Shown here piece by piece: positions 1 to 11,080 of a stretch of DNA of 64,000 bases. Positions within the stretch are counted from its first letter, which is position 1; every line of letters starts with the position of its first letter. The stretch covers positions 62,001-126,000 of the forward strand of contig OZ037923.1 of the NCBI GenBank assembly GCA_964035575.1, in the 5' to 3' direction. The notes under the pieces were generated by a model that saw only the letters and a list, made by a program, of their open reading frames with translations, made no database searches and was not told the DNA's origin. This DNA is from Rhynchopus sp. YZ270_cl-10 (Eukaryota > Euglenozoa > Diplonemea > Diplonemida > Diplonemidae). Both the position numbers and the translations under genes were made by a program.

Positions 1-3000
1 TTTTTTTGGTCGGAAAAGGGGGGAGAGACGAAATTCGTTTCGAAGAGATAAAAAAAGAGTTGATGCAGACACCTCCCCGACTGACGCATTTTTACGATGC
101 CAGCCATATGGAGGAAAGCACACAAAAAATACAACACAATCCGAGAACAGTGCCCCGAACGAACGACAGGGTATAAAAAAAACAAAATAGGAGGAGAAAT
201 AAAAAGAGAAGTTGAAAACCGCCACACCGTTCAGTCGGCGGGAGCTCAAGGGCACTTTGGTTCCCAGGAGGGTTATCGATACCCCTAGAGAGCACTTCAT
301 TGGAAAAAAAATAGAAAAAACAAAAAAAAAAACTAAAAACGGGTAGGTAAGATACCCCAGCCTCCCCACTTTGAGTCAATCTAATATAAACAGCACTGTC
401 GGGAACGTTCCATCATCTGATTGACCAAAGGGTTATAGGCAGGTTACGTTTACCCAAAAGAAAGTTGACTTAAAATACAACAGCACTATACGCATGGTAT
501 CATGACCGGTGCACCGCGGGTGGACCGAAAAAGGCTTTGATCCAAAAAAAAACTCATGAAAAAAGAGAAAGGGAAAGAGGAAAAAAAAAAATGAGCGTGA
601 ATAAAAAAAAACGGTATTCCTGCCAGAAGCTTACTACTGGAAATTTTTATTTTTTCATTTTTTTTTTTTTCTCGCGTAAGACAAGATAGTGTTTTTTGGT
701 TTAGAGAAGACTTGACACAAAAAAAGGACATAAGATGAACCCGAAGCCTGGGTCACCTTTGCATAGCTAAGCTAGTTGCGGAGTCTCCTTTGTGTCAGTA
801 CGCAATAAGACACCATAACAACTACCAAGTCAGCGAAAAAAAAAAAAAGAAAAAAAAAAAAGACTGTCCTGGAAAAACGGCGGTTTCCGAAAAACTCGAT
901 AAACCGCTGTGCAGGCTTCAATAGGCGAGGACGTCAAAGAAAAGAAAAAGAAGGTTTGCTAAAAACGTCTGTGAACAGTCACTGAACCACCGGGAAATAA
1001 AAGAAGGAAAAAAAAACTTTGTAAGATGAATGTGCCTCTCGTGCACATCTAAAAAGAAAAAGGCCTTTTTGTTCACTATGAAAAGGTACTTCAGGCAAAA
1101 AGTACTTTTCCGTGTTTGTTGTTGATCTGATTGATCTTCGGCCGTTTTTTTTTTTTTGTGAGAAGGCGAGAGAGTGCCGAAATTTGCGAAATCTGTGAAA
1201 CTTAGCAAAAAATTTGGATACCCTCACTCACCTTAAAAACTTGTCATTTGACTTGAAGCCTCATCGGGCTACATATTAGCACAAGAGGGGTCTTAGAGAG
1301 CAAGAAAAAAGAAAAAAAAATGGTGTGGCCGACGACCCCAAAAATAGCAGAAAACAGCAGAAAGTAGCACAAAATAGCACCTCCCTTCAGCCACACCAAA
1401 AAAAGGAGGGAAAAACACAGAGAATTTGGAAAGTGCAAACGACTCACCGATCATCGGCGGGCGAAGCACTTCAAAAAAAACAAAAAAAAAAACAAAAAGT
1501 TTGAGCTGAGTCGCCACCAAGGTTCAATGTAGTTGAGCAACATAAAACTGTTGCAAATAAAAAAAGGGATTTGTGAACAAAAACTAAAAAAAAGAGAAAA
1601 AAAAAACGAAAAAATGCCAAATATTACACCCCTCTGAGGCTCTCTGCTAACAGATTTTATTTAAAATCCAAACAGAATAGGGTGAAAGGGCACGAGCACC
1701 AAAACCCCGTTGTTGAGGCGTGCTCTGAGCATATAAAAAAGAGAGAAGTTGAAAGTGCAAAATGTTCATGCAGGCACTGATTAAAAAAAAAACAAAAGAA
1801 AATTTGCAAAGATGAAAATGTGCCTCTTTTGTGCACACCATCTCAAAAGAGTAATGTTGATAAGATGCTAAATCTCGGTTTTCTTGTCTTCCTAAAAAAA
1901 AAAACAACAAAAAAACCCCCTTGTCGCAACATTTTTCAAAGGGAAAAGGTACGATGAAGACAACCGGGATTATTTTTGTTCTTCAGATTATTTTTTTTTT
2001 TGAAAACTTGGTTGTATTAGTGTAGCCACCCTAAGAGTGTGCTCCAATATACTGAATACTGTTACGTCACCGCAGACGAGCGCGATGGTCTCTTTTGTGT
2101 GTCAGATGTCACATTGATTTTTATTTTTATTTTTTTGCTCCCCATCCCCGACATGAAGGTTGTAGGAGAGTGGAGTTGGTTATCAAGATACAGACCACCA
2201 ATAGTAAAGTGGTCAAAAAAAATGGATTTTTTTTGTTTGTTTGTTTGTTTTACTTTGAGATCTGTGTCCAGGTTACTTTTTTGTTTTTGTGCTTTTTTTT
2301 TTTTTAGATATTGCTTTGTATAACAACCTGTCACAGACCGGATGCAGAGCACCTTGTTACCGTCTCTTACCATTAAATGGACCTTTCAGGCACTAAGGTT
2401 TTTTATTTTTTCCTTTTTCTTTTTTTCTTCGTCGTGACGAATTTGTCAGGACATGGGGGGAAAGGGGATTGGGATGGGGGGAAACATCGTTTTGTTGATA
2501 AAATCGATTGCTCTCAGGAGCGCGGGAAGATTTCCTTGTATGAAAGAATCACTAAAAAAAAAGGATTTTATGTTATTTGTTTTGGTTCATATCATACTGA
2601 AAAGAAAAGAAGGAAATAAAAAAGAGAGAAAAACGCAAGTAGTTGCTATCGAAAAAAAAAGTAGAGTTGAAATACAAAAGCCCTCTCGTGAACAGCGTAC
2701 TTTCGTACAATGACCGGCTGTACCGGGGTGTACAATCCACTTCGTGGTTTACATCTGAAAAAAAAAAAGACGGGGTGTGCTGCGAACATAGGGAGGCTCG
2801 ATAACCATGATCTGGAAGGCGGACTACGGCGTGTTCCCGCTCGTAGTTGTCCACAGACTCCCACTCATCGTCGTCAAGAGCAGTGCGGAAGGAAAAAATG
2901 AGTCGATAGGTTGAAAAAAAATAGGAAAAAAATAGGGAAAAAAAAAGACAACGAAACAAGAATCTCCAAAGATGAAACCTCTTTCGTGCTTCCTCTAGTC

Positions 3001-3390
3001 TCTCGGGTGTTTGAACAAGGATGCACATATCTGCATTCCTTCTCAACACAGGGGACTTGAATTTTTATTTTTTTTTTGTACCCACACACATTTTCCTCTT
3101 CAAGCTCGTTCTCCCCCCCTGCCGGTTGCACCTCATTTTTTTCACCACCTAATAACGCCCTTTTTTTCTCTGTTCCCAGATCCCTTTTTTTTCCAAAAAA
3201 AAAAAATAAATTCCTCCCAGCCCCTCCTCTCCTCTCGGAAAAAAAATTTTTTTTCACTTCGAAATGACATAACATTTCCCCCCGCCCCTACCCCCACCCT
3301 TCACAATATTGCATTTTTTCGGGGGGTTTTTTTTTGCGTAAAATTCGTTGTATTTTTCAATTATTTTTTTTTTTTTTGAAAAAAAAATTA
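1..3390. other. Intergenic region, A/T tracts and short hairpin repeats
   Basis: No convincing gene. Open frames here are short and made of homopolymer runs (F, K, L). The stretch is a patchwork of A- or T-tracts separated by 30-110 bp blocks that recur elsewhere in the window: hairpin family I at 732-759, 1023-1050 and 1810-1843; family II at 2001-2046; a block at 62-120 shared with 11213-11268 and 24218-24272; and a block starting near 2655 shared with 27625-27670. Confidence 0.7.
2001..2046. repeat. Dispersed family II (TGAAAACTTGGTTGTATTAG...), six to seven copies
   Basis: Copies at 2001-2046, 23831-23880, 28490-28540, 28681-28728, 57731-57775, on the minus strand at 27920-27953, and a partial one at 25240-25270. 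They follow a T-run, have the fixed start GAAAACTTGG and a variable hairpin of the type AGTG-AGC-CAC / GTG-GCT-CACT. Confidence 0.65.
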
Positions 3391-5166
3391 TCAGATGTGG
3401 TGACCAATCCCTTCTCCGTTGCCGTTGACGCCGTTGCCGTTGGAGCGACGTGGTGACGGTCCGTCAGCAGTGCTGCTGAGACGACGTGCCTTTGCAATGC
3501 GCGAAATGGGGCAGGCCGGCCACTGCTCCTCTGCCCCCTGCGGGGAGTAGCTGTGTCTGTCCTCGCTCTCATCTCTCGACGACGCCGCACGCTTCCTTGG
3601 GCTTGTCGTAAAGCGCTCCGCCGTCTCGTAAAAGGTCTTCGACCTCCTTGCATTGAGCTGGTCCAGCCTCCTCCTTCCCTCCAGGTCAATCGACAGCGAC
3701 ACTTCTTCGGGTGTATCGCCGTTTGGGCAGCAGTTGATGTATGTGTTCTCCATGACCGGAGTTTGGCGTTGGAACAGTTCACGTGTACGGTTGACGATGT
3801 CGCCGAGAACGTGGTCCAGGACGTCAACCATGTAGTCAGCGTCCTTTCTGTTGAAGCAGAGTGGCGGCTTGATGCGCAGCACGTTGTTGAGGTAGCCCCC
3901 CTTCCCGATGAGGATGCCGTGCTCCTTGCAGATCTCCATCGTGGCGGTGGTCTCGTCCTTTGCGGGCTCGAGTGTGACGCGTGATTTGACAAGTTCAATG
4001 CCGAAGAAAAGCCCCACACCACGCACGTCCCCAATGATCTCGTGTTTGTTCTGCAGCTTGCGCAGCTTGTCGCCAAGGTAGAGGCTCACCTCGGCAGCGT
4101 TCTGCTGGAGGTGGTCACGCTCGATGATCTCAAGAACGGCCAGCCCCGCTGCGCAGGCGACAGGGTTGCCACCGCCGGTGTTGAAGTACTGCACGCCGTC
4201 GAATGCAGCCGCAATCTCGCGTGTCGTGATGACAGCGCCAAGCGGGAAGCCGTTCCCAATAGGCTTCCCCAGCGTGAGGATGTCAGGTACAACACCCTGC
4301 GCCTCAAAGGCCCAGAAGTGTGTACCAGTGCGTCCAAACCCTGTCTGCACTTCGTCCGCAATCGTGACGCCGCCAGCATCACGGACGTGCTTGTATGCGC
4401 GCTTCAGGAAGTCGCGTGGGTACACAATTTGCCCGCCCACACCCTGGACAGACTCGTGGATGAAGGCGGCTGTGTCGCCGTTCATCGAGTCGACAACGCT
4501 CTTCAGGTCGTCGGCGTACTTCTTCCCGCACTCAGGGTCTGTGGAGCGGTACTTCCCGCGGTACACATCGGGCAGCTCTGTGACGTACACATCGCGTGCG
4601 TTGTATTCTGCGTCGGTGGTGCCCTCTGTGGTGCCTGTCGACAGCGACGTCGAGATGCCTGTGCAGCTGGACGTTGTGCCGTGGTACGCATGGTCCAGGC
4701 AGAGCAGCCCCTTCTTCTTTGTGTACACACGTGCCAGGCGCATGGCAAGGTCGTTCGCTTCGGACCCGCTGTTCACGAAGTAGCACACCGTCAGCTGCTT
4801 GGGGCAGACGGACTTCAGCTTCTCTGAGTACTTCACGATGGTGGGGTGCAGGTAGCGTGTGTTGCTGATGATGCTCCCGAGCGCCTTCTGCGTCTGCTTC
4901 ACGAAGTGCGGGTGGCAGTGCCCGACGTGGCAGACGTTGCTGTAGCAATCGACGAACTGCTTGCCCTTGTCGTCGAAGCAGTACTGCATCTGCGCCTCCA
5001 CCAGCATGATGGCCTTGTGATAGAAGTGGTACTGCCCAGCGCTCAGGTGGATCTTCCTCTGCACCAGCACCTCGTCCGCCATCGGGCCAGTGTACGGTGT
5101 GGGCTGCAAGGTGTACTCCACACGAGGGATGGGTGCCCTGCTATCAAGCGTAGAAAGCTTCGACAT
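3391..5166 (-). CDS. Class-III PLP aminotransferase / phospho-lyase (AGXT2-ETNPPL-PHYKPL clade)
   Basis: 591 residues, PLP-dependent fold-type I enzyme. The closest pattern I recall is human ETNPPL (ethanolamine-phosphate phospho-lyase) and PHYKPL, then AGXT2. Visible landmarks: [10 protein letters not shown] near residue 77-86, the cofactor-phosphate motif NSGSEAND at 132-139, HAYHG at 159-163, the PLP-pyridine aspartate in [10 protein letters not shown] (Asp271), the Schiff-base lysine in TLGKPIGNG (Lys301), and FNTGGGNPV at 328-336. The catalytic domain ends near 465. The last about 125 residues are a low-complexity Ser/Arg/Asn-rich tail not usual for the family. The ATG at 5166 begins [16 protein letters not shown] lies 19 nt upstream and could be a spliced-leader acceptor. 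Fold and chemistry are well supported. Whether the substrate is ethanolamine phosphate, phosphohydroxylysine or an amino acid/glyoxylate pair cannot be read from sequence. Confidence 0.9.
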   Translation of the reverse strand: MSKLSTLDSRAPIPRVEYTLQPTPYTGPMADEVLVQRKIHLSAGQYHFYHKAIMLVEAQMQYCFDDKGKQFVDCYSNVCHVGHCHPHFVKQTQKALGSIISNTRYLHPTIVKYSEKLKSVCPKQLTVCYFVNSGSEANDLAMRLARVYTKKKGLLCLDHAYHGTTSSCTGISTSLSTGTTEGTTDAEYNARDVYVTELPDVYRGKYRSTDPECGKKYADDLKSVVDSMNGDTAAFIHESVQGVGGQIVYPRDFLKRAYKHVRDAGGVTIADEVQTGFGRTGTHFWAFEAQGVVPDILTLGKPIGNGFPLGAVITTREIAAAFDGVQYFNTGGGNPVACAAGLAVLEIIERDHLQQNAAEVSLYLGDKLRKLQNKHEIIGDVRGVGLFFGIELVKSRVTLEPAKDETTATMEICKEHGILIGKGGYLNNVLRIKPPLCFNRKDADYMVDVLDHVLGDIVNRTRELFQRQTPVMENTYINCCPNGDTPEEVSLSIDLEGRRRLDQLNARRSKTFYETAERFTTSPRKRAASSRDESEDRHSYSPQGAEEQWPACPISRIAKARRLSSTADGPSPRRSNGNGVNGNGEGIGHHI

Positions 5167-6090
5167 CGTTGTGTTTTATGAGCTGCGGTGGTGTGGTGGT
5201 GGTGGTGAGGGTTTGGTGTGTGTGGGCTGTTGCGAGAACGTTGGGAATAAAGCAGGGGGAAAAAAACATCTGATTCTTTAGGTGAAGAGGGGCTGAATCA
5301 CCTAGAAAAAAAATACCCAAAGACAAAAAGTGTCGGGGATGTATCTAACGCAGTTGAATGCTCCAGAACCTACAAAAGAAGGAATTGCTGAAGAACGCTC
5401 TGCGTGTGTTGTGTTTTTGGAAGTGAAAAGGGATGCTGCTGGCAACGTTGTGCACAGGTTGAGATATGTGCCATGCAATACTCACTCAACCTGCGCTTCT
5501 CATCATATGAACATAAACGTATCTAACGCAGTTGAATGCTCCAGAACCTACAGAGGAAGGAATTGCTGAAGAACGCTCTGCGTATTTGGGGTGGCTGAGG
5601 GGAATCGCTTTGGTGAAAATACCAGCAAAAAAAAAAAAAACGGGCGTTTTTGTTTTTGTTTTGTTTTTTAACCGACACAACACAAGGTCAGAACACACTA
5701 ACTATTTCTCCAAAACGTAGCAGAGTGCAACCCAAAGAAGGAGCCTCTTGGGAACACAGCTGCAAAAGGTTGGTCGTGCGCTGTACAGATGGTATGTGCT
5801 TGCGAAACAAGGGTGCCTGCAAAAAGGAAACTATAACACATTGTTGGAACAGGTGTGCTGCACAAACAACAATTCATTTCCCAACCCAGCAACAACGATA
5901 AAGAGTGAAGACAATAAATAAAATCAAAGCGGAATAAATTTGAGGTTTTGTGAGGCACTCAACGAGTGTGCCGGGTTTCGCATGGAGAAAAAAGCATTGC
6001 CAGTTTCTTTTTTTCGGAGAAGCAAAGTGCAAAGTGCAATGTGTAACTTAAAATTCCTTCTGTGAACGGCGCAGTGAGCAGCTAGCCAGA
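5167..6090. other. Spacer between aminotransferase and LRR-A
   Basis: No gene seen. It contains a direct repeat of about 60 bp (5340-5403 and 5517-5582), also found near 10431-10480. The block from about 5940 is the shared 3' flank of the LRR gene copies and recurs near 8700, 10955 and 15040. Confidence 0.6.
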
Positions 6091-8063
6091 ATGATGCACG
6101 TCCCTCACATGCACACACATTTGTACTTGGTTGCTCTGCTGCGTACAACAGTGCTACACTTGTCCTTACCGTGTACGGTCTGCAGTGCTGTGCATCCGCT
6201 GAGGAACCCGCTACCAACCGTGGTGACTGCTTGCAGGCCTGATAGGTCCACTGTCGACAATGCTGTGCAGTTGTTGAGGAACCACTTACCCATCGTGGTG
6301 ACTGATTGTAAGCCTGAGAGGTCCACTGTCGACAATGCTATATTAAACTTAAAAAACGTGATCCACCCCCGCAAAAAGAAAAACCAGCAAAAGGGAAGGA
6401 TGGCACCACGGTGTGCCAGAGAGTGGCTTGATCCCATTTGCTGAATTATACCCAACAAAGAAGCGACACCTAAGTGAACAGGGGCCGTATACCACCGCTG
6501 GTGGCCTTGGTTAGTATATAAGCCAGGTCAAGGTCCGCACTCTGGCAGCGTCAAAAGAAATAAACAACAATAAAACCACCAGTCATTCCAATGGGAGGAA
6601 CGAATGACTGGCATCTCCTAATTCTCTAAACTGCGGTGAGTGGAACACCCAACTGATGCAAACCACTGCCGCAGGTTAGCACCTACAAAAAGCAAAGAAA
6701 AGCAAAGAAAAGCAAAGAAAAGAAAAGCAAAAGCTGTGCATGGTCGTAAAGTAGGTGCAGGGTCGCTTAAATCCCTGAGGGCACAAAAAGACCAGCATAC
6801 ACCTCCTCCAGTTGCTTTGGACCCTCCAGTATCATGTGCCCGGGTTTGCAAAAGTGCAATGCAACCATCCCACGCGTGGCCTTCGTTCACTCAAAAAAGA
6901 GATTATATCCGGGGACGCCAGGGCAAAAATGCCGGGGGGCTGCCACCTCACGTTTTTGTCCCCTCCACTGTCGACAATGCTGTGCAGTGGGAGAGAAAGC
7001 CCCTACCAATGGTGGTGACTGCTTGCAGACCTGAGAGGTCCACTGTCGACAATGCTGTGCAGTTGTTGAGGCACCAGTCACCAATCGTGGTGACTGCTTG
7101 AAGGCCTGATAGGTTTACTGTCGACAATGTCTCGCAGGCGCCGAGGAAGTAGTCACCAATCGTGGTGACTGCCTGTAAGCCTGAAAGGTCCACTGTCGAC
7201 AATGCTGTGCAGTGGGAGAGACAGCCCCTACCAATCGTGGTGACTGCTTGCAGACCTGAGAGGTCCACTGTCGACAACCTTGTGCAGTTCCTGAGGAAGT
7301 CGTCACCAATCGTGGTGACTGCTTGAAGGCCTGATAGGTCCACTGTCGACAATGCTGTGCAGCTACTCAGAAACCTTTGACCAATGGTGGTGACTGAGTG
7401 TAAGCCTCATAGGTCCACTGTCGACAATGCTCTGCAGTTGTGGAGAAACCCTTCACCAATCGTGGTGACTCCTTGAAGGCCTGATAGGTTTACTGTCGAC
7501 AATGCCTTGCAGGAGCCGAGGAAGTAGTCACCAATCGTGGTGACTGCTTGTAACCCTGAGAGTTCCACTGTCGACAATGCTGTGCGGTTGCTGTAGAGGA
7601 ACCTGTTCCCAATTGCGACAACACAGGGTAATGCAGGCAGGTGCAGTGTGGTGCCACGGTTGTCATCCGCATCGGACACGTAACTGAACACAATGTGTGT
7701 TACTAATGCACCACGTGAGAAGAAGTCATCTGGAATAGCAGTCGCAACCTCTGCCTGCAGGAGCAAGCTGGCCACCTGAGGATCCCGCACCTGCCCCAAC
7801 CTTTCTGCAGTGATGCCAGTCTCACCCAATGCATGAAGAGCTGATATGGCTTCGTACTTCAGTGACTTCGTCAGTGTGATTGTCTCGCCAGCACTCAGTT
7901 CTCTGATGTCCTCTCCTTCGTCCTTCCCTCCGAAACCCATACGAAAGCTGTCTTCGCACAACCCTTCTGCAGACGCCACCTTCTGCCGCATGGTCGCCGT
8001 TGTGTCATCCTCACCCACCTCAATCACGTACTCCTTGCCGAAGCCCTGCACAACCAGCTGCAT
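6091..8063 (-). pseudogene. LRR-A: ubiquitin-like/LRR gene, broken copy
   Basis: Copy A of a four-copy tandem family. The ATG at 8063 (MQLVVQGFGKEY) starts a ubiquitin-like domain of about 70 residues and the conserved helical linker, followed by 25-residue LRRs. The copy is dead in two ways. An in-frame TGA replaces the usual TCA serine codon of the third LRR (7403-7405), and a 624-bp element sits inside the repeat region (6340-6963). After the insertion the last two LRRs and the family C-terminus (ALQTVHGKDKC... to KYKCVCM) resume in the correct phase, so the insertion post-dates a full-length gene of about ten LRRs. An open frame upstream of 8063 is shared between copies but is shifted by one base in copy B, so it is treated as leader. 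The only alternative I see is that the stop is tolerated or the pieces are separately expressed, for which there is no evidence. Confidence 0.8.
6322..6981 (-). mobile_element. SINE-like insertion I in LRR-A, 18-bp target duplication
   Basis: Insert 6340-6963 (624 bp), flanked by TCCACTGTCGACAATGCT at 6322-6339 and 6964-6981. The plus-strand left end is AT-rich (ATATTAAACTT...), consistent with the 3' tail of an element lying on the minus strand. It shares blocks with insertion II: GCCCCCC/ATTTTTGC/ATCT-T6 near its 5' end, and a CTGCGG...CTGCCGC block at 6632-6676. No long open frame. A long duplication plus AT-rich tail suggests target-primed retroposition. Because every LRR unit contains the duplicated motif, unequal exchange could blur the exact duplication length. 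Confidence 0.65.
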
Positions 8064-8865
8064 TTTTAATGTGTCTCCCTTTTCATGGTGTTGTGTTGTT
8101 GTGTTGTGGTCAAAAACAAGGCTCCTCGACCATTCGGACTCGTATAGACCCGGTTGGAGACACGGAGTCTGGATGTGGCTAGGGTAGGTGGTCAACTTCT
8201 CGATCCCCATGCTCAAACATACAAAAAAAGACGTGGGGTTAAGCGGGGGGTTTGACCAATAAAACATTCTTGCAACATGTGTGCTGAAAAAGACAAAAAT
8301 TATTACACATCCACTTGCCGTTTGGATAAAGAAAACAGAGGCGAAAAGGGGTTTGGAGGGAAGAGTTTAATTCTTGAACGCATCCCCACACTCAGTCACA
8401 CGAAAGCCAAAAAAAGGGTGAAAGTCAAATGTTTTCACAAGGTTATAGTCAGTTCTATACAATGTGTACACAGTGTATGGAAATTGAAAAGATCTCACCG
8501 TTTCGTAGACAATCCCAAATTATTTTATAGCAGTCAGATCTATACAATTTATGCACAATCCCAGTATACACTAGGTTGTACATGCTTTACCCAGGTGCCA
8601 CACACACACCCACACCCCTACAGGATTACACCGTTCATTTCCCAACCCAACAACAACAATAAAAAGTGAAGACAATAAATAAAATCAAAGCGGAATAAAT
8701 TTGAGGTTTTGTGAGGCACTCAACGAGTGTGCCGGGTTTCGCATGGAGAAAAAAGCATTGCCAGTTTCTTTTTTTCGGAGAAGCAAAGTGCAAAGTGCAA
8801 TGTGTAACTTAAAATTCCTTCTGTGAACGGCGCAGTGAGCAGCTAGCCAGAAAGATGCACGTCAC
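8064..8865. other. LRR cluster spacer A/B (shared 5' and 3' flanks)
   Basis: No gene. The first part is the conserved leader of the LRR copies, including a short upstream frame (MKRETH then stop) ending 3-4 nt before the ATG. The rest recurs at 10540-10960 and 14370-14790, so it belongs to the duplicated unit. Trinucleotide CAA-type runs lie near 8090-8115. Confidence 0.55.
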
Positions 8866-10182
8866 TCACATGCACACACATTTATACTTGGTTGCTCTGC
8901 TGCGTACAACAGTGCTACACTTGTCCTTACCATGTACGGTCTGCAGTGCTGTGCATCCGCTGAGGAACCCGCTACCAACCGTGGTGACTGCTTGCAGGCC
9001 TGATAGGTCCACTGTCGACAATGCTGTGCAGTTGCTGAGGAACCAGTCACCAATCGTGGTGACTGCTTGAAGGCCTGATAGGTTTACTGTCGACAATGCC
9101 TTGCAGTCGCCGAGGAAGTAGTCACCAATCGTGGTGACTGATTGTAAGCCTGAGAGGTCCACTGTCGACAATGCTGTGCAACCGTTGAGGAACCCTTGGC
9201 CAATCGTGGTGACTGCTTGCAGGCCTGATAGGTCCACTTTCGACAACCTTGTGCAACCGTTGAGGAACCCTTGACCAATCGTGGTGACTGCTCGCAGACC
9301 TGAGAGGTCCACTTTCGACAATGCTGTGCAGTTGTTGAGAAACCAGTCACCAATTGTGGTGACTGATTGCAGGCTGGAGAGGTCCACTGTTGACAAGGCT
9401 ACGCACTTGTTGAGGAACCCTTCACCAACCGTGGTGACTGCTCGCAGGCCGGTGAGGTCCACTGTCGACAATGCTGTGCACTTGTTGAGGAACCAGTCAC
9501 CAATTGTGGTGACTGCTCGCAGGCTGGGGAGGTCCACTGTCGACAATGTTGAGCAATTGTTGAGAAACCCATCACCAATCGTGGTGACTGCTCGCAGGCC
9601 TGATAGGTCCACTTTCGATAATGCTGTGCAGTTGTTGAGGAACCAGTCGCCAATTGTGGTGACTGATTGTAACCCTGAGAGTTCCACTGTCGACAATGCT
9701 GTGCGGTTGTTGGAGAAGAAACTGCGCCCAATTGCGACAACACAGGGTAATGCAGGCAGGTGCAGTGTGGTGCCACGGTTGTCATCCGCATCGGACACGT
9801 AACTGAACACAATGTGTGTTACTAATGCACCATGTGAGAAGAAGTCATCTGGAATAGCAGTCGCAACCTCTGCCTGCAGGAGCAAGCTGGCCACCTGAGG
9901 ATCCCGCACCTGCCCCAACCTTTCTGCAGTGATGTCAGTCTCACCCAATGCATGAAGAGCTGATATGGCTTCGTACTTCAGTGACTTCGTCAGTGTGATT
10001 GTCTCGCCAGCACTCAGTTCTCTGATGTCCTCTCCTTCGTCCTTCCCTCCGAAACCCATACGAAAGCTGTCTTCGCACAACCCTTCTGCAGACGCCACCT
10101 TCTGCCGCATGGTCGCCGTTGTGTCATCCTCACCCACCTCAATCACGTACTCCTTGCCGAAGCCCTGCACAACCAGCTGCAT
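8866..10182 (-). CDS. LRR-B: ubiquitin-like domain + ten 25-residue LRRs (intact)
   Basis: 438 residues. Residues 1-68 (MQLVVQGFGK ... ITLTKS) align by eye with ubiquitin in strand order and spacing, including the QLVV start, the IEVGEDD turn and the ELSAGETITL end. Residues 69-113 form a helical linker ending AIPDDFF, also found in LRR-E. A degenerate cap follows to 161, then ten exact 25-residue repeats (162-411) of pattern LSTVDLSGLQAVTTIGxxFL-xxCTA, then a fixed 27-residue tail ending KYKCVCM. The repeat resembles BspA/TpLRR units but has 25 residues and one conserved Cys. Nearly all variation falls on positions 17-18 and 21-22 of the unit. No signal peptide or membrane segment is visible, so an intracellular location is inferred. 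The start is the ATG giving a complete ubiquitin-like fold; the upstream open frame is shifted in this copy. Function unknown. Confidence 0.85.
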   Translation of the reverse strand: MQLVVQGFGKEYVIEVGEDDTTATMRQKVASAEGLCEDSFRMGFGGKDEGEDIRELSAGETITLTKSLKYEAISALHALGETDITAERLGQVRDPQVASLLLQAEVATAIPDDFFSHGALVTHIVFSYVSDADDNRGTTLHLPALPCVVAIGRSFFSNNRTALSTVELSGLQSVTTIGDWFLNNCTALSKVDLSGLRAVTTIGDGFLNNCSTLSTVDLPSLRAVTTIGDWFLNKCTALSTVDLTGLRAVTTVGEGFLNKCVALSTVDLSSLQSVTTIGDWFLNNCTALSKVDLSGLRAVTTIGQGFLNGCTRLSKVDLSGLQAVTTIGQGFLNGCTALSTVDLSGLQSVTTIGDYFLGDCKALSTVNLSGLQAVTTIGDWFLSNCTALSTVDLSGLQAVTTVGSGFLSGCTALQTVHGKDKCSTVVRSRATKYKCVCM

Positions 10183-11080
10183 TTTTAATGTGTCTCCCTT
10201 TTCATGGTGTTGTGTTGTTGTGTTGTGGTCAAAAACAAGGCTCCTCGACCATTCGGACTCGTATAGACCCGGTTGGAGACACGGAGTCTGGATGTGGCTA
10301 GGGTAGGTGGTCAACTCTCGATCCCCATGCTCAAACATACAAAAAAAGACGTGGGGTTAAGCGGGGGGTTTCAGTTTGCCAGAATGCTGTTTTCCTTCCG
10401 ATTCACACAAAGTTTGGAATATAACATGCAATACTCCAGAACCTACAAAAGAAGGAATTGCTGAAGAACGCTCTGCGTATTTGGGGTGGCTGAAGGGGTA
10501 TGTGCCTTTTCGAAACAAGGGTGCTTGCAAAAAGGAAAATAAAACATTCCTGCAACATGTGTGCTAAAAAAGACAATAATTATTACACATCCACTTGCCG
10601 TTTGGATAAAGAAAACAGAGGCGAAAAGGGGTTTGGGGGGAAGAGTTTAATTCTTGAACGCATCCCCACACTCAGTCACACGAAAGCCAAAAAAATGATG
10701 AAAGTCAAATGTTTTCACAAGGTTATAGTCAGTTCTATACAATGTGTGCACAGTGTATGGAAATTGTATAGATGTCACGATTTCGTTTTCAATCCGAAAT
10801 TATTTTATAGCAGTCAGATCTATACAATTTATGCACAATCCCAGTATACACTAGGTTGTACATGCTGTACCCAGGTGCCCATAGTGGTAAAACAGTTTCG
10901 AGTACACCCACACACACCCACCCCCTACAGGATTACATCAAAAACATGGAAATTGGGTTTCGCATGCCACAGAGAAAAAAGCATTGCCAGTTTCTTTTTT
11001 TCGGAGGCAAAGTGCAAAGTGGAAAGTGTAATGTAAAACTTGTTCTCTGAACGGCGCAGTGAGCAGCTAGCCACTAGAAA
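10183..11080. other. LRR cluster spacer B/C
   Basis: No gene. It repeats the leader and spacer of the other LRR copies, plus a third copy of the 60-bp block found twice at 5340-5582. The 3'-flank block of copy C starts near 10955. Confidence 0.5.

Noticed and set aside
3553-4827. Plus-strand open frames opposite the aminotransferase (up to 261 codons)
   Set aside because: They are shadows of the GC-rich minus-strand gene, whose product has a complete set of family motifs.
8064-8267. N-terminal extension of the LRR proteins (MGIEKLTTYPSHIQ...)
   Set aside because: Open by chance: copy B has a one-base difference that changes the frame upstream, and the ubiquitin-like fold starts exactly at the inner ATG.
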